Source: Strigops habroptila
Lineage: Eukaryota; Chordata; Aves; Psittaciformes; Psittacidae
Reading direction: 5' to 3'
Assembly (NCBI RefSeq): GCF_004027225.2
Contig: NC_044284.2
Location: forward strand, 44,626,420-44,690,419
Length of the DNA: 64,000 nucleotides
The notes beneath the pieces are model-generated. The model was not told where the DNA came from, did no database searches, and saw only the letters and a program-made list of their open reading frames with translations. A program made the position numbers and the translations under genes. Shown in pieces: positions 24,861 through 37,197 of this stretch (position 1 is its first letter; each line of letters begins with the position of its first letter).

Positions 24861-27800
24861 AGGCTGTAATTTTTACTGCTTCTATATTTCCTATCAGGGA
24901 GTGACCTTGAATATTGTACAGTTTTTCAGAACCAAATTTTGAATTTTTAGAAACCTTTTGGCTTCCCATACAGAGAGCAGCAAATAAAAAGTATGTGTGT
25001 GTGCGCAGAGGGAAAGTGATGGAAAAAGAGGAAAGACAGGGGAAACACTGAAGCAAAGAAATTATTTTTAGGGATTGTGATTTTCTGTTTGAATAAACAA
25101 GCATTAATTCCAGAAATGTGTCAAAGTCTGCTTTTGAAAGCTTTTGGCAACATGAGTTCCATTAAGTAAAGTACTAGTACAGTAAGTGATTTCAGAGGGT
25201 ATGAATGTGGGGATAGCAGGTGATATCTTACCAGCTTCTCTTTTGGCAATGTTGTTATTTCCATGCTAGACATATAGCAAAGATTCTGTATGCTTGAAGT
25301 ATTCAATGTTGTTCATAGGCTGTGAAAGCCAGAAGTAACAATTTTCTTAAATTGAATCATATTAATAAGTTTTCTTATTCTGCTCTGATAGTCTCTTATT
25401 TTATTATTATATACATTAGTAACTATGCCAGCAGCAGGGCATAACAAATGCAAAATACTTGTTCAAGAACACTACTGTTTTCAGCAGGGAATAATTAAGA
25501 ATGCATGTCAATAACATTTAGGATTCTAATGAATAAAAGATAACTTATGCAGGCAACTCAGAGGCTTGCATAATTTTCTCAAAGGAGGTTGAAATGCATG
25601 ATGAGTGCCTAATTCAGAAGGAAGCACTTTTGGGTCATATATTTCAATAGCAGACAAGATGTGCTCAAGGTTCAGGTAACATATAGGTTTGAAATGTCAT
25701 CTTTCCTGCAGGAAGCCTTCAGAAGGATGTCGGAACTCTTCAGTGTAATTCACCTGAAAAGCAGAAAATACCTCAGAGAGGTAGAATTTTAGAGCTTCAT
25801 CATTTTGCAAACAGGATCAAAACTAGAAACTTTACCTCTTATTGATGGAAGCACTGATTGCATTTTCCCAGCTGGATCTGAGTTGGTAAACAAGCACTAA
25901 GCACAACTGTACTCCCATCTCCGTAACAACAGAATGAAAGCAGTAAAGAATATGACCATCAAACTGGCTTTCTTTCAGCCCATCACCATTCCTCTAATTC
26001 TCCTAATTGCCAGATGCAGCTATTTAGTTTTGAATCCCACAATTGCCTTGATTTTGCTTTTTCTAAAAAAATAACAAAGGACACAATGTGTTTATGTGGC
26101 TCAGTCCATTCAGACTGCCTGTCTAATTTGGTTTAAACTTTGCTGTCTACAGCAAATGTAGGCTGTAGCAGTATCGTCTTAATCCTCTTGGATTCCATGC
26201 CACAATACTGTAACAGCCTGATCAGAAATGATGCCTACCTCATTATAACTTTTCATTTCAACTGGCATTCTGGGGGCAGGGAGCAAGATGAGGATTGTGG
26301 GGAGAGAAAATAACAAAGAAACCAAGTGCAAGGGCTGTGATTGTACAGAACACAGGCTTTAGACAACCAGAATTGAAAAGATATTTGTACGCAGATCCCC
26401 ACACAGTGCTGCCCTTAAAACAGCAGATCTGAAAATTATCAGAAATTTCTAACAAAGAAAGCACAACAAGATTAGTTTGTTGGTTTAGGAATATTAGATG
26501 CCTGTCTCTCAGTCCCATTGTCTGATAAAAGCAAAAGCTGAAGTTCAGTTGCTGTCTTTGTACATAGCCTCCTCCCTTACGCAACTCCAGCTAACCAGGT
26601 TTCTTCCACATTTTCAAAAATTCCTCTTAAAGCTTGAACCAAACCTAGAGAATATAATTATTTTTTTTGGACAGGTTACAATCTCCCATCCCTACCAAGT
26701 GAGCAGACAGTAGTTAGAACTCCCTGCAAGGCACTCTGGGGTTTTCAGACTAACATTAGCATCTGGCCAGACTGATGCTGTTCAGAGCTGGTGTGAGGCA
26801 CGCAGAAGAAATAAGAGGCTTTGTGTGGCCCATTTTATTGCCTATAGAAGGAGAACAAGGATTTTTCCACCACTTCTTTTCAGTGTTGTTCAAAGTGCTT
26901 TTCAACTCACAAATCTGATCGCCTGGCAGCCTGCTTGGTCTGTATACACACAGAGATTGCAACTAACTAGTTTCAATCCTATTCCAAGTTGGGGTAAGAT
27001 ACAACAGAGCTAGATTTAAGGCAGCTTCATCCTTCTACTTCTGTGCTGTTGCCAGGACTACAGGAGACATACTGGATTTTGGCTAGGTTGGTTCCTATGA
27101 CGGATGGGCACAATAAAAGCTCTTCCGCCTCCCTGGGTGCTTCTCTCCACTTCAGCATAGCTCCCTTCCTAAAGCAAGCCCTTTCCCTTAGCCCATTACC
27201 ACCTCATACATAAATAGCTTGTTTTCCTTTGTTTTATTCTTGTCACTGTGTTTGTTTCAACCAAATTTCTTATTCCTGTTATGAGGGAGACTAAATTTCT
27301 GCGTCGATTCTGCAAGCTGTATTTTTCTAAATGATGATGACTATTTCATCCTTGGGCAGTGATGTGAATTTAAGCTGCTGATCTCCTGGTTCCAGGGGCC
27401 TCCAGATTTCTAGGGCTAGGCAACGCATTTCTATACTTTTCAAGCTTTAATGGATTTAGAGCAAAACTTGGAAACATTATCAAGCAAATTCTAGACCTAA
27501 AAGCCAAAATGGACCTACAGGCATTAGTTGTAAACCCTCAAGTGACATGTTTGTTTAAAGTCAGTATTCTAGGTGCTGCTTGGCCACAAGATATGTAATT
27601 AAAATGGTGTTTGTGACAAGGAAAACAAAACCATTGTGATTGCTCTCCCTTACCCATGCCTACTAACTGCAATGATTTAGCCCAAGGAATATGTGGTGAT
27701 GCTTTTACATCAGAGGTTTTGAGGGTATTTTTTAAAGAACAGGCATGTGGTGGAGGCATATCAGGCAATTCAACCTTCTAATATTGTCTGATCTCCACCA

Positions 27801-29300
27801 GCCTGATCTCTGCGACCAGCAGTGCGAAACGGAGCATCAGCTGGCAGCTCCAAGTTCATATTCAAAAGGCTGAGGTGCATGACGCAAGCCATCTGTGGCC
27901 TGGTCTCCAGGGGACAGAAGACACACAGGAGTGCTTTGAATTCTAATGTGTGCATTGACTTCTCAGTGCCCTCCGTACTGGAAACCTATTTCCCTTCGCA
28001 TTCAATGTCATTTACTTCATACTTGCAAATACAGCAAAGGATCTAGGCTAAGTCATCACGGTTCAGCTGAGGTGCAGTGCTTTGTAATATCCTGACCAGA
28101 TATCTCCCTTTTCCCCACATTCTCTGAGCAGACAGAGTTTCTTGCTTGGAAATAAGATTCTAGAGGAAAGAGCCTCTTTGCTAAAAAATGGAGTTAGGTA
28201 GGTGCCAGATAATATTTCTCGAGTTTCTGAGAAACGCTCTACAGCACAGATCTTGAGACATTGGATACCAGAGGTGAAGCAATAACTTACTTGAGGTATC
28301 TGTCTTTTCATTGATAAACCTACGGAAATCATGTGAGACTTGCCACTCACTAACCATTGCCTGGAGATGGTTTTGTGGGAAATTATTACTAGTCCTGACA
28401 TATATTCTGCAAATCCCAATTAGGGAGAGGATGACAAGAGAGAAGGGTTCTCTACAAGCAGAATAATTACGTTAGACTTAGTGTGGTTCAAATGAAGTCA
28501 GTATTTGGCCCTAAGCATCTGTTTTAATGATGTAAGGCTAAATGTCTTTTTGAAAACAGCAGTTACAGTACTTTCCAGCAAATTAGGCAACATTCCAGGG
28601 GTATACTTGGGTTTACTGGAAATGATCCTTTAATTCCTGGTAAATGCAGGACTAAAAATTATGATCAGGTCAAGAGACAGAAGGTCTGAGATGCACTTCA
28701 GAATGTAGATCAATAGTCAGAAAAATTCAAAATAGACTCCCAGCTAAGTGTCAGTGCAGATTTTCTGCATGAAATGAGTAAAGTGCTGCTCTATTGGCAA
28801 CCTCATTATTCACTACTTAGCAGAGGCAGTAATGACTTTGGGCAAATGTGAATATTGAACCTGAAAGGTCCTAGTACCATAAGCAGGAAATGAGCATACA
28901 TGACAGTTGTGTTATGTCGTGGCCCCTCAGAGGTCCAACAGAGCAGAAAACAGGAACTCAGAATTTGAGTAAATTGTTCTTCTAAAGCAGAGCTGCTCTG
29001 AGAGTAGGGGGATGGAAAGTGAAGCAGAAAAAGCACCTGTGAAGTTCCTTGAGAGAGTAGGGGCCCTGTGATGTGCAGGAGTGAATGGATCACAGAGACT
29101 CCTACTTCCCTACTTCACCACTGATGGGGAAAAACATGAACCGTAGCTTCCTCCATGGGAACGCCAAACTAAGCAAGGATTAGAGCATGGGAAACACACA
29201 TAGGAGGCCTGTATGAAATATGTTCCAACCTAGTTGATTCTATGAACACTCTCCTGGAGGCACAAAACCAGTTCATCCCCTTTAAAGCTAAGGGAAATAC
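24861..29300. other. Intergenic, no gene recognised
   Basis: AT-rich sequence without convincing exons, RNA genes or recent mobile elements. Confidence 0.5.
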
Positions 29301-29669
29301 AATCATAGAACCACAGAACAGTTAGACTTGAAAGGGACCTTAAAGGTCATCTAGTTCCAACCTCCCGCCTCAAGCAGGGACACCTTCCACTAGATGAGGT
29401 TGCTCAAAGCCTCATCCAGCCTGGCCTTGAACAGTGCCTCACCACCCTCACAGTGAAGAATTTCTTCCTAACATGTAATCTAAATCTCTGCTCTTCCAGC
29501 TTAAAGCCATTCCCCCTAGTCCTGCCACTACATGCCCTTGTAAAAAGTCCCTCTTCAGATTTCTTGTAGACCCCTTTTAGGTATTGGAAAACCATTATAA
29601 TGTCTCCTCTGAGCCTTCTCTTCTCCAGACTGAACAAGCCCAGCTCTCTCAGCCTGTCTTCGTAGGACA
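29301..29669 (-). mobile_element. CR1 3' fragment, antisense half of a head-to-head pair
   Basis: It begins AATCATAGAACCACAGAACA (CR1 tail, antisense) and continues through the 3' UTR into the end of ORF2. The inner edge reads, on the minus strand, CCTACGAAGACAGGCTGAGAG. It abuts a plus-oriented CR1 segment without intervening DNA. Confidence 0.9.
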
Positions 29670-30771
29670 GGTAAATAAGTGGAGCAAGAGATCCCCTTGG
29701 CTTAACTGTGAGCTTCTGAGTCTGCTCAAAACCAAAAGGGAAGTGTACCAGAGATGGAAAAGCAGATGAATACCCATTTGGAAGTACAACGACATTACCA
29801 GGGCTTGCAGAGATGCAGTTAGAAAAGCAAAAGCCCAGCTCAAATTGAAATTGACCAGAGATGTAAAAAACTATAAGAAAGGGTTCTTCAGGTACATAAA
29901 CAACAAGCAGAAACAGAAAGAAAATATCGGCCCACTGTTAAGCAAGAGAGGAGAATTATTTACCAACAATGATGAAAAGGCAGAGGTTCTCAACACTTTC
30001 TTCACCTCTGTCTTTACCAGCATGGTTAAGCCCCAGGCCTTGGGAACAAAAATCCAGGTGTTATGGTCTACACAAGTGGTCAGTGTGGTGAGTGGGGAAC
30101 TGGCTGACCAGCTACATCCAGAGGGTGGTAGTGAATTGCTCCTTTTCCAACCTGTCACTAATGGGGTCCCCCAGGGATCAATATAGGGTTCGACGTTGTT
30201 AAATATCTCAATAAGTGATCTGGAAGATGGCATCAAGAGTACTTGGATGAAGTTTGCTGATACCAAGCTGAGTGGGGAAGTGGACACTTCAGAAGGGAGA
30301 GCCACCCTGCAGAAAGACCTGGAGAGGCTGGAGGAGTGGGCTAATGAGAGCTGTATGAAGTTCAACAAGGGCAAGTGTAAGGTCTTGCACCTGGGTAAAC
30401 AGAATCCAAGAAAGCAGTAAAGGCTGGGGTCTCCTTGGCTGGGGAGCAGCTGTGTGGGAAGGGACCTGGGTGTCCTGGTGGACAACAAACTCGAGATGAG
30501 TGAACAGTGTGTGCTGCTGCAGCAAAGAAAGCCAACAGGATGCTGGGTTATATCAGCAAGGGCATCACCAGTAGAAAGATGTCATTGTCCCACTCAGCTC
30601 TTGTCAGCTGGAATACTGTGCTCAGTTTTGGTCCCCTCTATGTAAAAAAGATGTGGATGGGCTGGAGAGAATCCAGAGAAGAGCCACAAATATGATCAAA
30701 GGGCTGGAAAGCTGCCATGTGAGGAAAGGCTGAGAGAACTGGATTTGTTCAACCTAGAGAAAAGGAGGCTG
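29670..30771 (+). mobile_element. CR1 ORF2 segment with internal deletion, plus orientation
   Basis: Plus-strand frames give the CR1 ORF2 region between endonuclease and reverse transcriptase ([32 protein letters not shown]). They then jump within about 130 bases to TNGVPQGSI, so most of the reverse-transcriptase core is missing. After that come FADTKLSGEVDTSEGRATLQ, LERLEEWANE and KVLHLGKQNP, and finally AACCTAGAGAAAAGGAGGCT near the 3' UTR border. Stops and frameshifts make it inactive. Confidence 0.88.
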
Positions 30772-30807
30772 GTAAAAATTTCAAATGCCTTTTGAAGGTC
30801 AGGGCAG

Positions 30808-31545
30808 AGAAATTACTAAATAGGGCGGCTTATGTTGTATCCTAAAATCCACAGTGTGCATCACTGTTGTTTCATCTGTGTCATTTCCTTTGCACACCAG
30901 CTACTGTTCAGCTATGCTTTAAAAAAATCAAGCAACCCCACCCCATCTCTCACTGTTTCAGTGGACATCTGACCACTTATATCCCTTTTCTGTGACTTTC
31001 TTACATGCACAAGAAGAATATGCCATTAATAGGGACAGAGGCAGCCTTTTGCATTTTTAATATGTGTAAAGTCCAGAAATACTTGGCATTTTGAAGAATT
31101 TCCCCGATAACTAAGGATTGCCTGCCCTGCCTCCCTGTGGTTCGTGCCCTCCATCGCACATCACAGACTGAAGAGCACAGTGTGTCCTTAGAACCCCTCC
31201 AGGCTCAAAGCAAAACCTCTCTTGCAAGGGTTGCCCGACCAGCTCTTTTCAAAGGTTGCAGTTTTATCTGCTCTGCTGAGTGCAGATGGCCCATGATTTC
31301 TTTGTGGATTCTCTTTAGGGAGGGCTGGCTTAGCAGGATCCAACACTGGGTAGAGAGAACTTGCACTGAACTAACAGCCTGTACACCTCTTGAAAAGGCA
31401 GACACCTAGCATAGCAAACAAGCCACCAGGCCTGTAAATGGAAATTACTCATGTGTCCACTTATGCGGTCCCCTGCAACCACTTCATGCATCATCAATGC
31501 TCCATCTGTGCCCTTTCCTTTACACACTAGCTAGTGCTCAGCTGT
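30808..31545 (+). repeat. Diverged direct repeat pair, about 100 bases each
   Basis: Sequence at about 30808-30910 and again at about 31440-31545 shares GAAATTACT, CTTATG, TGCATCA, CATCTGTG, TTTCCTTT-CACAC and TAGCTA/AGCTA-TGTTCAGCT words in the same order, roughly 630 bases apart. The pair may be two ends of an unrecognised element or a local segmental duplication. Confidence 0.45.
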
Positions 31546-34500
31546 GCATAAAAGAACCACCCCTACCCCTTCACCCCCCAATTTGTAAAGAGCTCTCTAG
31601 ACACAGCTCCTGTCTCTATGCTGGCATGGCCCTACCAAGGGGGCAAATAGTGCACAGCTTCCCAGCAGCTCAGCAACTCATTTCTCTGACTTGGTTAAGC
31701 CTGAAAATATTTTGGAATAAGCAAAAGGGAATTCTGTGTGCTGTGGAAGCCAAAAGCATCATCAGTGGCAAACTAGCATGTCAGTAGGAGTTTCTCTAAT
31801 GCCTCTCTGATTATGGAGAGATATTAAAAAATACCAAGTAAAGTAAGACACATTCTAGTGTAAACTAGCTGAACTCTGAGCTACATTAACTGAATTAAAA
31901 TTATTCTAAATTAACATATTAATCTCACAAAATGAGGCTTTTCAAAGGAAGCTTTTATAAATTTATTGGCTAAAATTTGGTTAAACTTCTCTATTTCCAG
32001 TCTAAAGCCTGATTGTAACATTGGTGTACGACACTTGTTTACTTTCTGGAATAGGTTAATGGGCATTTGTTATTATCAGCCTTTCCCTTTGCTTTACAAC
32101 AAAGAACAGTTTAACGAAATTACTATGAATAGTGAAACATTTTACTTGGACACTTTAGAATAATTTTCATTATTTGCATAAAATAATCACTTGTATTTAG
32201 AACATTTTCAAATTCATTAATTCTGTTGGCCCACTGACCCTTAAAGCATAGTTCAGAAAGGGTCATGATTTATGCAGCTGATTTTTCAGTGTTTAAATAC
32301 TACAGATAGCTTTGAATGGCTCCACAGCTCTCGCAAGGTCTCAGCCTAGCCTTACTTCTCTCCACCACTAGAGGGAAGCATGTTCTCATATAACCGCTTG
32401 ACAGAAGACTTAAAACATGTACAAGACGTTAATTTAATATTAATTCCCAGAATTAATCATACATACAGTTCCTGGGGAAAACTGTTATCTCTGCTTTCGT
32501 AGCATTCTAGAGAAATACTAGATGGCACTCAAAATTGCTGCAAAAAGTAACAAATGGCAGAAACTTTTTAAAACCAAAGATACATTAGCTCACACAGTAA
32601 TATACTTAGTGAACCTCTTCAACAATTTAATAGGAAATGAATGAAACATGGCATCTTTACACTACATTACCTCTAGCACTGACTAGCTTTGAGTTTGTTT
32701 TCAATTAAAAAAACCCCACAAAATTACAATATTTCTTTTTCTAGGACTTTATAATAATTTCCTAGAAATGGACTGTCTGACAATGACAGGACTTGGTCAT
32801 CACAGCAAGGAGTACAGTCTGAAAGCTGCAATGGAACAGAGAGATCTGAAACACTTAGCAACACTGGCAAGTTTTTGTGGCGAATCTAATTTCTAACTAA
32901 AGTAGATTTAGCTCTATCTAAAAGCAAACCACTTTTCTGAAGCAGAAAACATGAATGAAGAGAAAGTTATGTATGAGCACCTGAAGATGTGTTTTCAAAT
33001 AACTCAATTCAAAATAAATGAGAACAGTTAGAAATGCCACCCTCAAACAGTTAATAATCTGAGTCTCTCTAGTAACCAAGATCAAATGGAAAGACAATAA
33101 CAGAAGCTCTTCTCACAAGATATCCCAAAAGGTCACACAAACCATGTGAAAACAGGGCTGAAGTCACGTAGCTTACCATGAGGCACTGAACCTCTGAGGA
33201 ACTCACTTCTTGCCCTTAATTCTGATGAAGTGAATTCACACCACTCCAGATCACTGCTGCAAACATTGTCATTGAAGGAGCCTGATGGAGTAAAAGGAAG
33301 TGTGATTCAGAAAATAGCATACAGGCAGATTGAGAGTCCAGGTTTCTAAAATTTTTTTATGCAATCTAAACATAACTTGCTTTCTAGTCTGGGTTTATTT
33401 CTGGCTGTGGTTTTCTATGGCCTTGGTTTAACTTCTCATGCTTCAGTTCACCAGTCTGTAAAGCAGGTTCTTGCAATGCATCACAGCATCTGTTTGTAAT
33501 CAGCTGGGACAGAGTTTAAAGCAGTCCCCAGCCTCCCCTAAACTCAGGTGCTACAGAGTCCAGGTTGCTCAGTGTTGCTGCTGAAACTGTCCTTAGTGGA
33601 GCTGCAGTACACCTCTTTGATCTCATCATCACTCAAACACAGTCAAAGCATCATGTATCATGAAGTGCCTATTTCATGCACCATCACTAAGTATTTGTTT
33701 TATGATGAAAACCTCATTGACACACTGTTGCATAGTTTTCATTGAAGATTCTTTTCATTCATTCTTTGATATTTGGAGACAGATCTGACAGGATATGGCA
33801 TCTGACAGATGCCATTTTCCTTTTCCACAGGTGGATACTGAAGTGATAAATTGGGGGGGAGGGGGCGAATCTAAGCCATGTGGGTGGCATGAATGGTTTT
33901 TTTTTTCTCATTCTTAGGTATCTATTTACACATACATGTATTTAGGGAATACATATGTTTTTTATACACTATATATTTCTATCTGGAGACAGAGCTGGAA
34001 GCCTCCAGACACAGGGCTGGTCTCTTATGCAAGTACGCTGATGACCAGCAGGCAAACCTGCAGGCAAACCTGGGCTGGAGGCTATTGAATATCATGAGAT
34101 GCTTACATCGACACATCTGAAAACAAAACCCTCAAAGAGTGAAAAGTCTTGTTGCTGATGACTTCTGCTCCTAAGTACATTATCTCTGAAGATCCACTCT
34201 GATGGGTGTTATGGAGGAATCAAGCACTTGGCTCACAAGAGAGAAGTAACAACGTACCTTATTGAGATAAATGCAGTGGTAATTGTGAGTGATGGCGAAG
34301 TTCACTTGATTATTTACTGCATACAGGACAGGGTTTGATAGAACTGCCAGGGTGACCTTCCTGTTGAATCATGAGGTTCAGAGAGGACCCCTTTCCTTTC
34401 TAAACTCCTTCTCAGAGGGGAATTTAGCTGCGGCTGGATCCACTCTTAGTCCCAGATTACAAGCCCCAAAGGAAATTTATTCTAATAAAAACCAATTTAA

Positions 34501-34879
34501 TACTCCAACAACATTAGTAGATTACAGGTTTTAGATGCCAAGTGGAATCAAATACTACACATCAGGGAGTTGCCTGAGGCAGCATCCCAACCTGAAGGGA
34601 GAGTCCTTGACTGCAGACCTGCTGCTCCAAGGTGGGTGCAGTCAATGGCATCCCCAGGGGAGCAACAACCAACCACATCCTCAGCATGGCCTCTGGGAGA
34701 GGGAAAGAAGCAGCAGCAACCGTTATTACTGTAGGTCGCCCCTGGCCGGAGACCCTCATTCCACAGAGGCTTCTGGAGATGTCACTTTCTCCCTGCGAAT
34801 GGCACACTTGAGGGTCAGCTTGCCGCCTGCAAGACAGGGCTTGGAGGTGACTTGGGGCTACGGGACAGGCTTCAGAGGA
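31546..34879. other. Intergenic, no gene recognised
   Basis: No supported exon. A 12-base unit (CAGGCAAACCTG) is repeated in tandem near 34048-34073. Confidence 0.5.
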
Positions 34880-35420
34880 GGTGCTGGACTGGGGGCTGCT
34901 GCACGGGGAGAATGAGGCCGGCGGGGGCTCAGGAGCAGCTCCCGCGAGCCGAGGAGGTGCATGGTCTCTGCGTCTGAGGGTCTGTCTGCCTCCTTCCGCT
35001 TTTCCCTTCAGTCCGCTCCCGGAGAACGACGTGGAGCTGCCCCGACCGGCCTCGTCTCCAGCAGACCGGGCGCTTTGAGGCTTCCCGTCCCGCTACCCGC
35101 GCCAGCCAGAGGGCTGGACGTGCCTCTGCACCATCCCACCAGCAGCCCAGGTCTCGCCCTCCGCCACGCTGCTCCCCGGACTGCGCATGCGCCGGAGGAG
35201 CCCGAGCCGGCGCTGGAAAGCCTGGCTACAGTACCGCTGTTCGGCCACGAGGCGGCAGCACCAGCGCGCTGAGTGCCCGCCGCAGCCAGCACGTGGGGCG
35301 GCGGCGGCATTTTGTCACCGGGAGCGGCAGCGATGAAGGGCTGCAGCACCTCCTCGGCGATGGTTCTCCAAGCAGCGACCGCTCCCGCCGCCCCATTTAG
35401 AGCACCCGAGGCGGCAGCTG
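34880..35420. promoter_or_regulatory. CpG island with NRF1-type and E-box sites
   Basis: A second CpG-rich block lies ~1.8 kb from the PDC stop codon. It contains the perfect NRF1-type palindrome GCGCATGCGC at 35183-35192, CACGTG at 35290-35295 and a GCGGCGGCATTTTG word resembling an inverted YY1 element. A good plus-strand donor, AGAGAAG|GTAAGA, lies at 35861, and minus-strand GTGAGC near 35431. It could be the start of a plus-strand transcript running antisense to PDC, or of the 5' UTR of the 144-aa gene at 13.9-18.7 kb. No coding exon can be attached with confidence. Confidence 0.65.
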
Positions 35421-36956
35421 CTTAAGGAGCTCACGGGGCTTGCAGTGCTGTCCTGCTGCTCTGCTTCCTCGCAGTCCGGCATTGCGTACGCTGCCTGCGT
35501 ACCAAGAGCAGCCCAGCAGCTCGAGTGTTTCCGACCTTCGCATTTGACTACTTTAGAAGATTTTTAGAAGTTGAAAGTAGAAACTCAGCAGCATTTTGAT
35601 AGTCCCTAAAATTGGACAGATTTTTTCCCTTTTCCTTTTTTTTTTTATTAACACAAAGTATAAGTTTTGTTAAAATAATTTTGTTTGAAAGGGCATCTCA
35701 TGACTCTTTCAATGATGTTTTGCAGGGTGTGTTTGCCAAATCTTTTTGAGTAGAATTACATTGTTGTGCAGATCTGTGGGGAGGTAGCGTAACCTTCAGC
35801 TACCCCTTTGAAATTTTTGTGTGAATGAAAAGTAGAGAAAAAAATGTGTTTAAAGAGAAGGTAAGAACCTGCGTTGCACGTGTGGGCTATGTCACTGCAG
35901 CAGTGGTTTCTTAGTCCTGGTTGCTCAATTCTGAATTCTTACAGATCCGTGTGCAGCATTTCACAGGGTGACATTTCCATGATGGGATCCTGAACTGAAG
36001 CAAAACCAAAAGCTTCCACTCCAAAGTGAACAAAATGTGAAACTATCAAATGAAATAAAACCTGGTGAGTCATATGAGTACTACATTTAACATTTCGATA
36101 ATCTCTAACGTTATCAGCAGAATTGTGTTAGGTTAGGTACAGATATTTTTGTTCTCAGATACTTCTATCCTCAGAGAAAAATTCAGCCTTCAGTTTTGCC
36201 AGTGTGCAAAAGAGATCATTGAAGTGTTTCTAATGTTTTGTTGTCTTGTATCAGGAACTGGAGGAGGTGGATTTTTTGGATGTACAGAGAGAGAGAGAGG
36301 AGGGTTTATGGTGATTTTACCCTGTGTCTTCCTCTCAAACAGATTGTTAAATTGTAGTTGTCAGCAGCTTCCCTTTAGCAAAACTGAAAACTTTGAGTTT
36401 AGTAAATGTCTAATGAGTGCTTACTAACATTTCACATTTAAGGTGAAGGCTATCTAATACAATATATTTCACACTTCCAAGGGCAGGTTTTGAGAGCTGT
36501 TAAGCTTTATTCAAAGTTATTACATAAGCACAATATACTTTTTCAGTAACTCACAGACATCTTAAATATTACTGTTCAAAATATGGAGCAACAATGAACT
36601 GAAATTAGCTGATAACACATCTGTGTTAGCTGTTTGGATGACAAACTTCCCGAAGTGCTGAGCTAACTTCTGTATTTTCATGAATATTGAAAGTTAAATG
36701 CGGAAGAGTAAAATTATGCCCTAGATACTTAAGCCATTTAGGAGTGCAAGGACTTTGGGCTATTTCTTTATCCTTAAAATTGCTGGATAAGATCTTGTTC
36801 CTATCAAATTAGTAGAAGTGAATCTGACAAGGCAGGACATGCAGTAACTCCAGAGCACAGAGGGTGTATACAGAGGGATGGGTCAGTCCTGTTCCTGTTG
36901 AAAGGAAATTCCTCTGCTTTGTAGAGGCAGGCATGGGCCCTCACTATTTTTTTTAA

Positions 36957-36968
36957 TTTATTTTTATT
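36957..36968 (-). terminator. Two overlapping-spaced AATAAA polyadenylation signals for PDC
   Basis: Read on the minus strand, two AATAAA hexamers lie at 36968-36963 and 36962-36957, about 230-240 bases beyond the PDC stop codon. They are the first canonical poly(A) signals downstream of that gene, so the 3' UTR is inferred to be short. Confidence 0.55.
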
Positions 36969-37197
36969 TCCCCTTAATTTCTTGACAATTACCACTATTG
37001 TCTCCTTTTCTTCCTATTACTTGTGGCTGGAGTAGAAAAAATTATGTACAGGACTACCAGTTGTATGTGTTTTTTATATATATGTGTATCTTAAGAATAA
37101 GTTAGTGAAAAGAGCCTTCTCTAAATGAGATGGGTGTTACTGAGGCTGATTTACAATATACTGAAAAGGAAAGAGAGACAGGACTATGGTTCTCTAA

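Noticed and set aside
34881..35349. Frames of 103 and 113 codons, including one starting MPPPPHVLAAAGTQ on the minus strand.
   Set aside because: These are CpG-island composition again. Ala/Pro/Gly/Ser-rich text has no domain, and no downstream exon could be joined.
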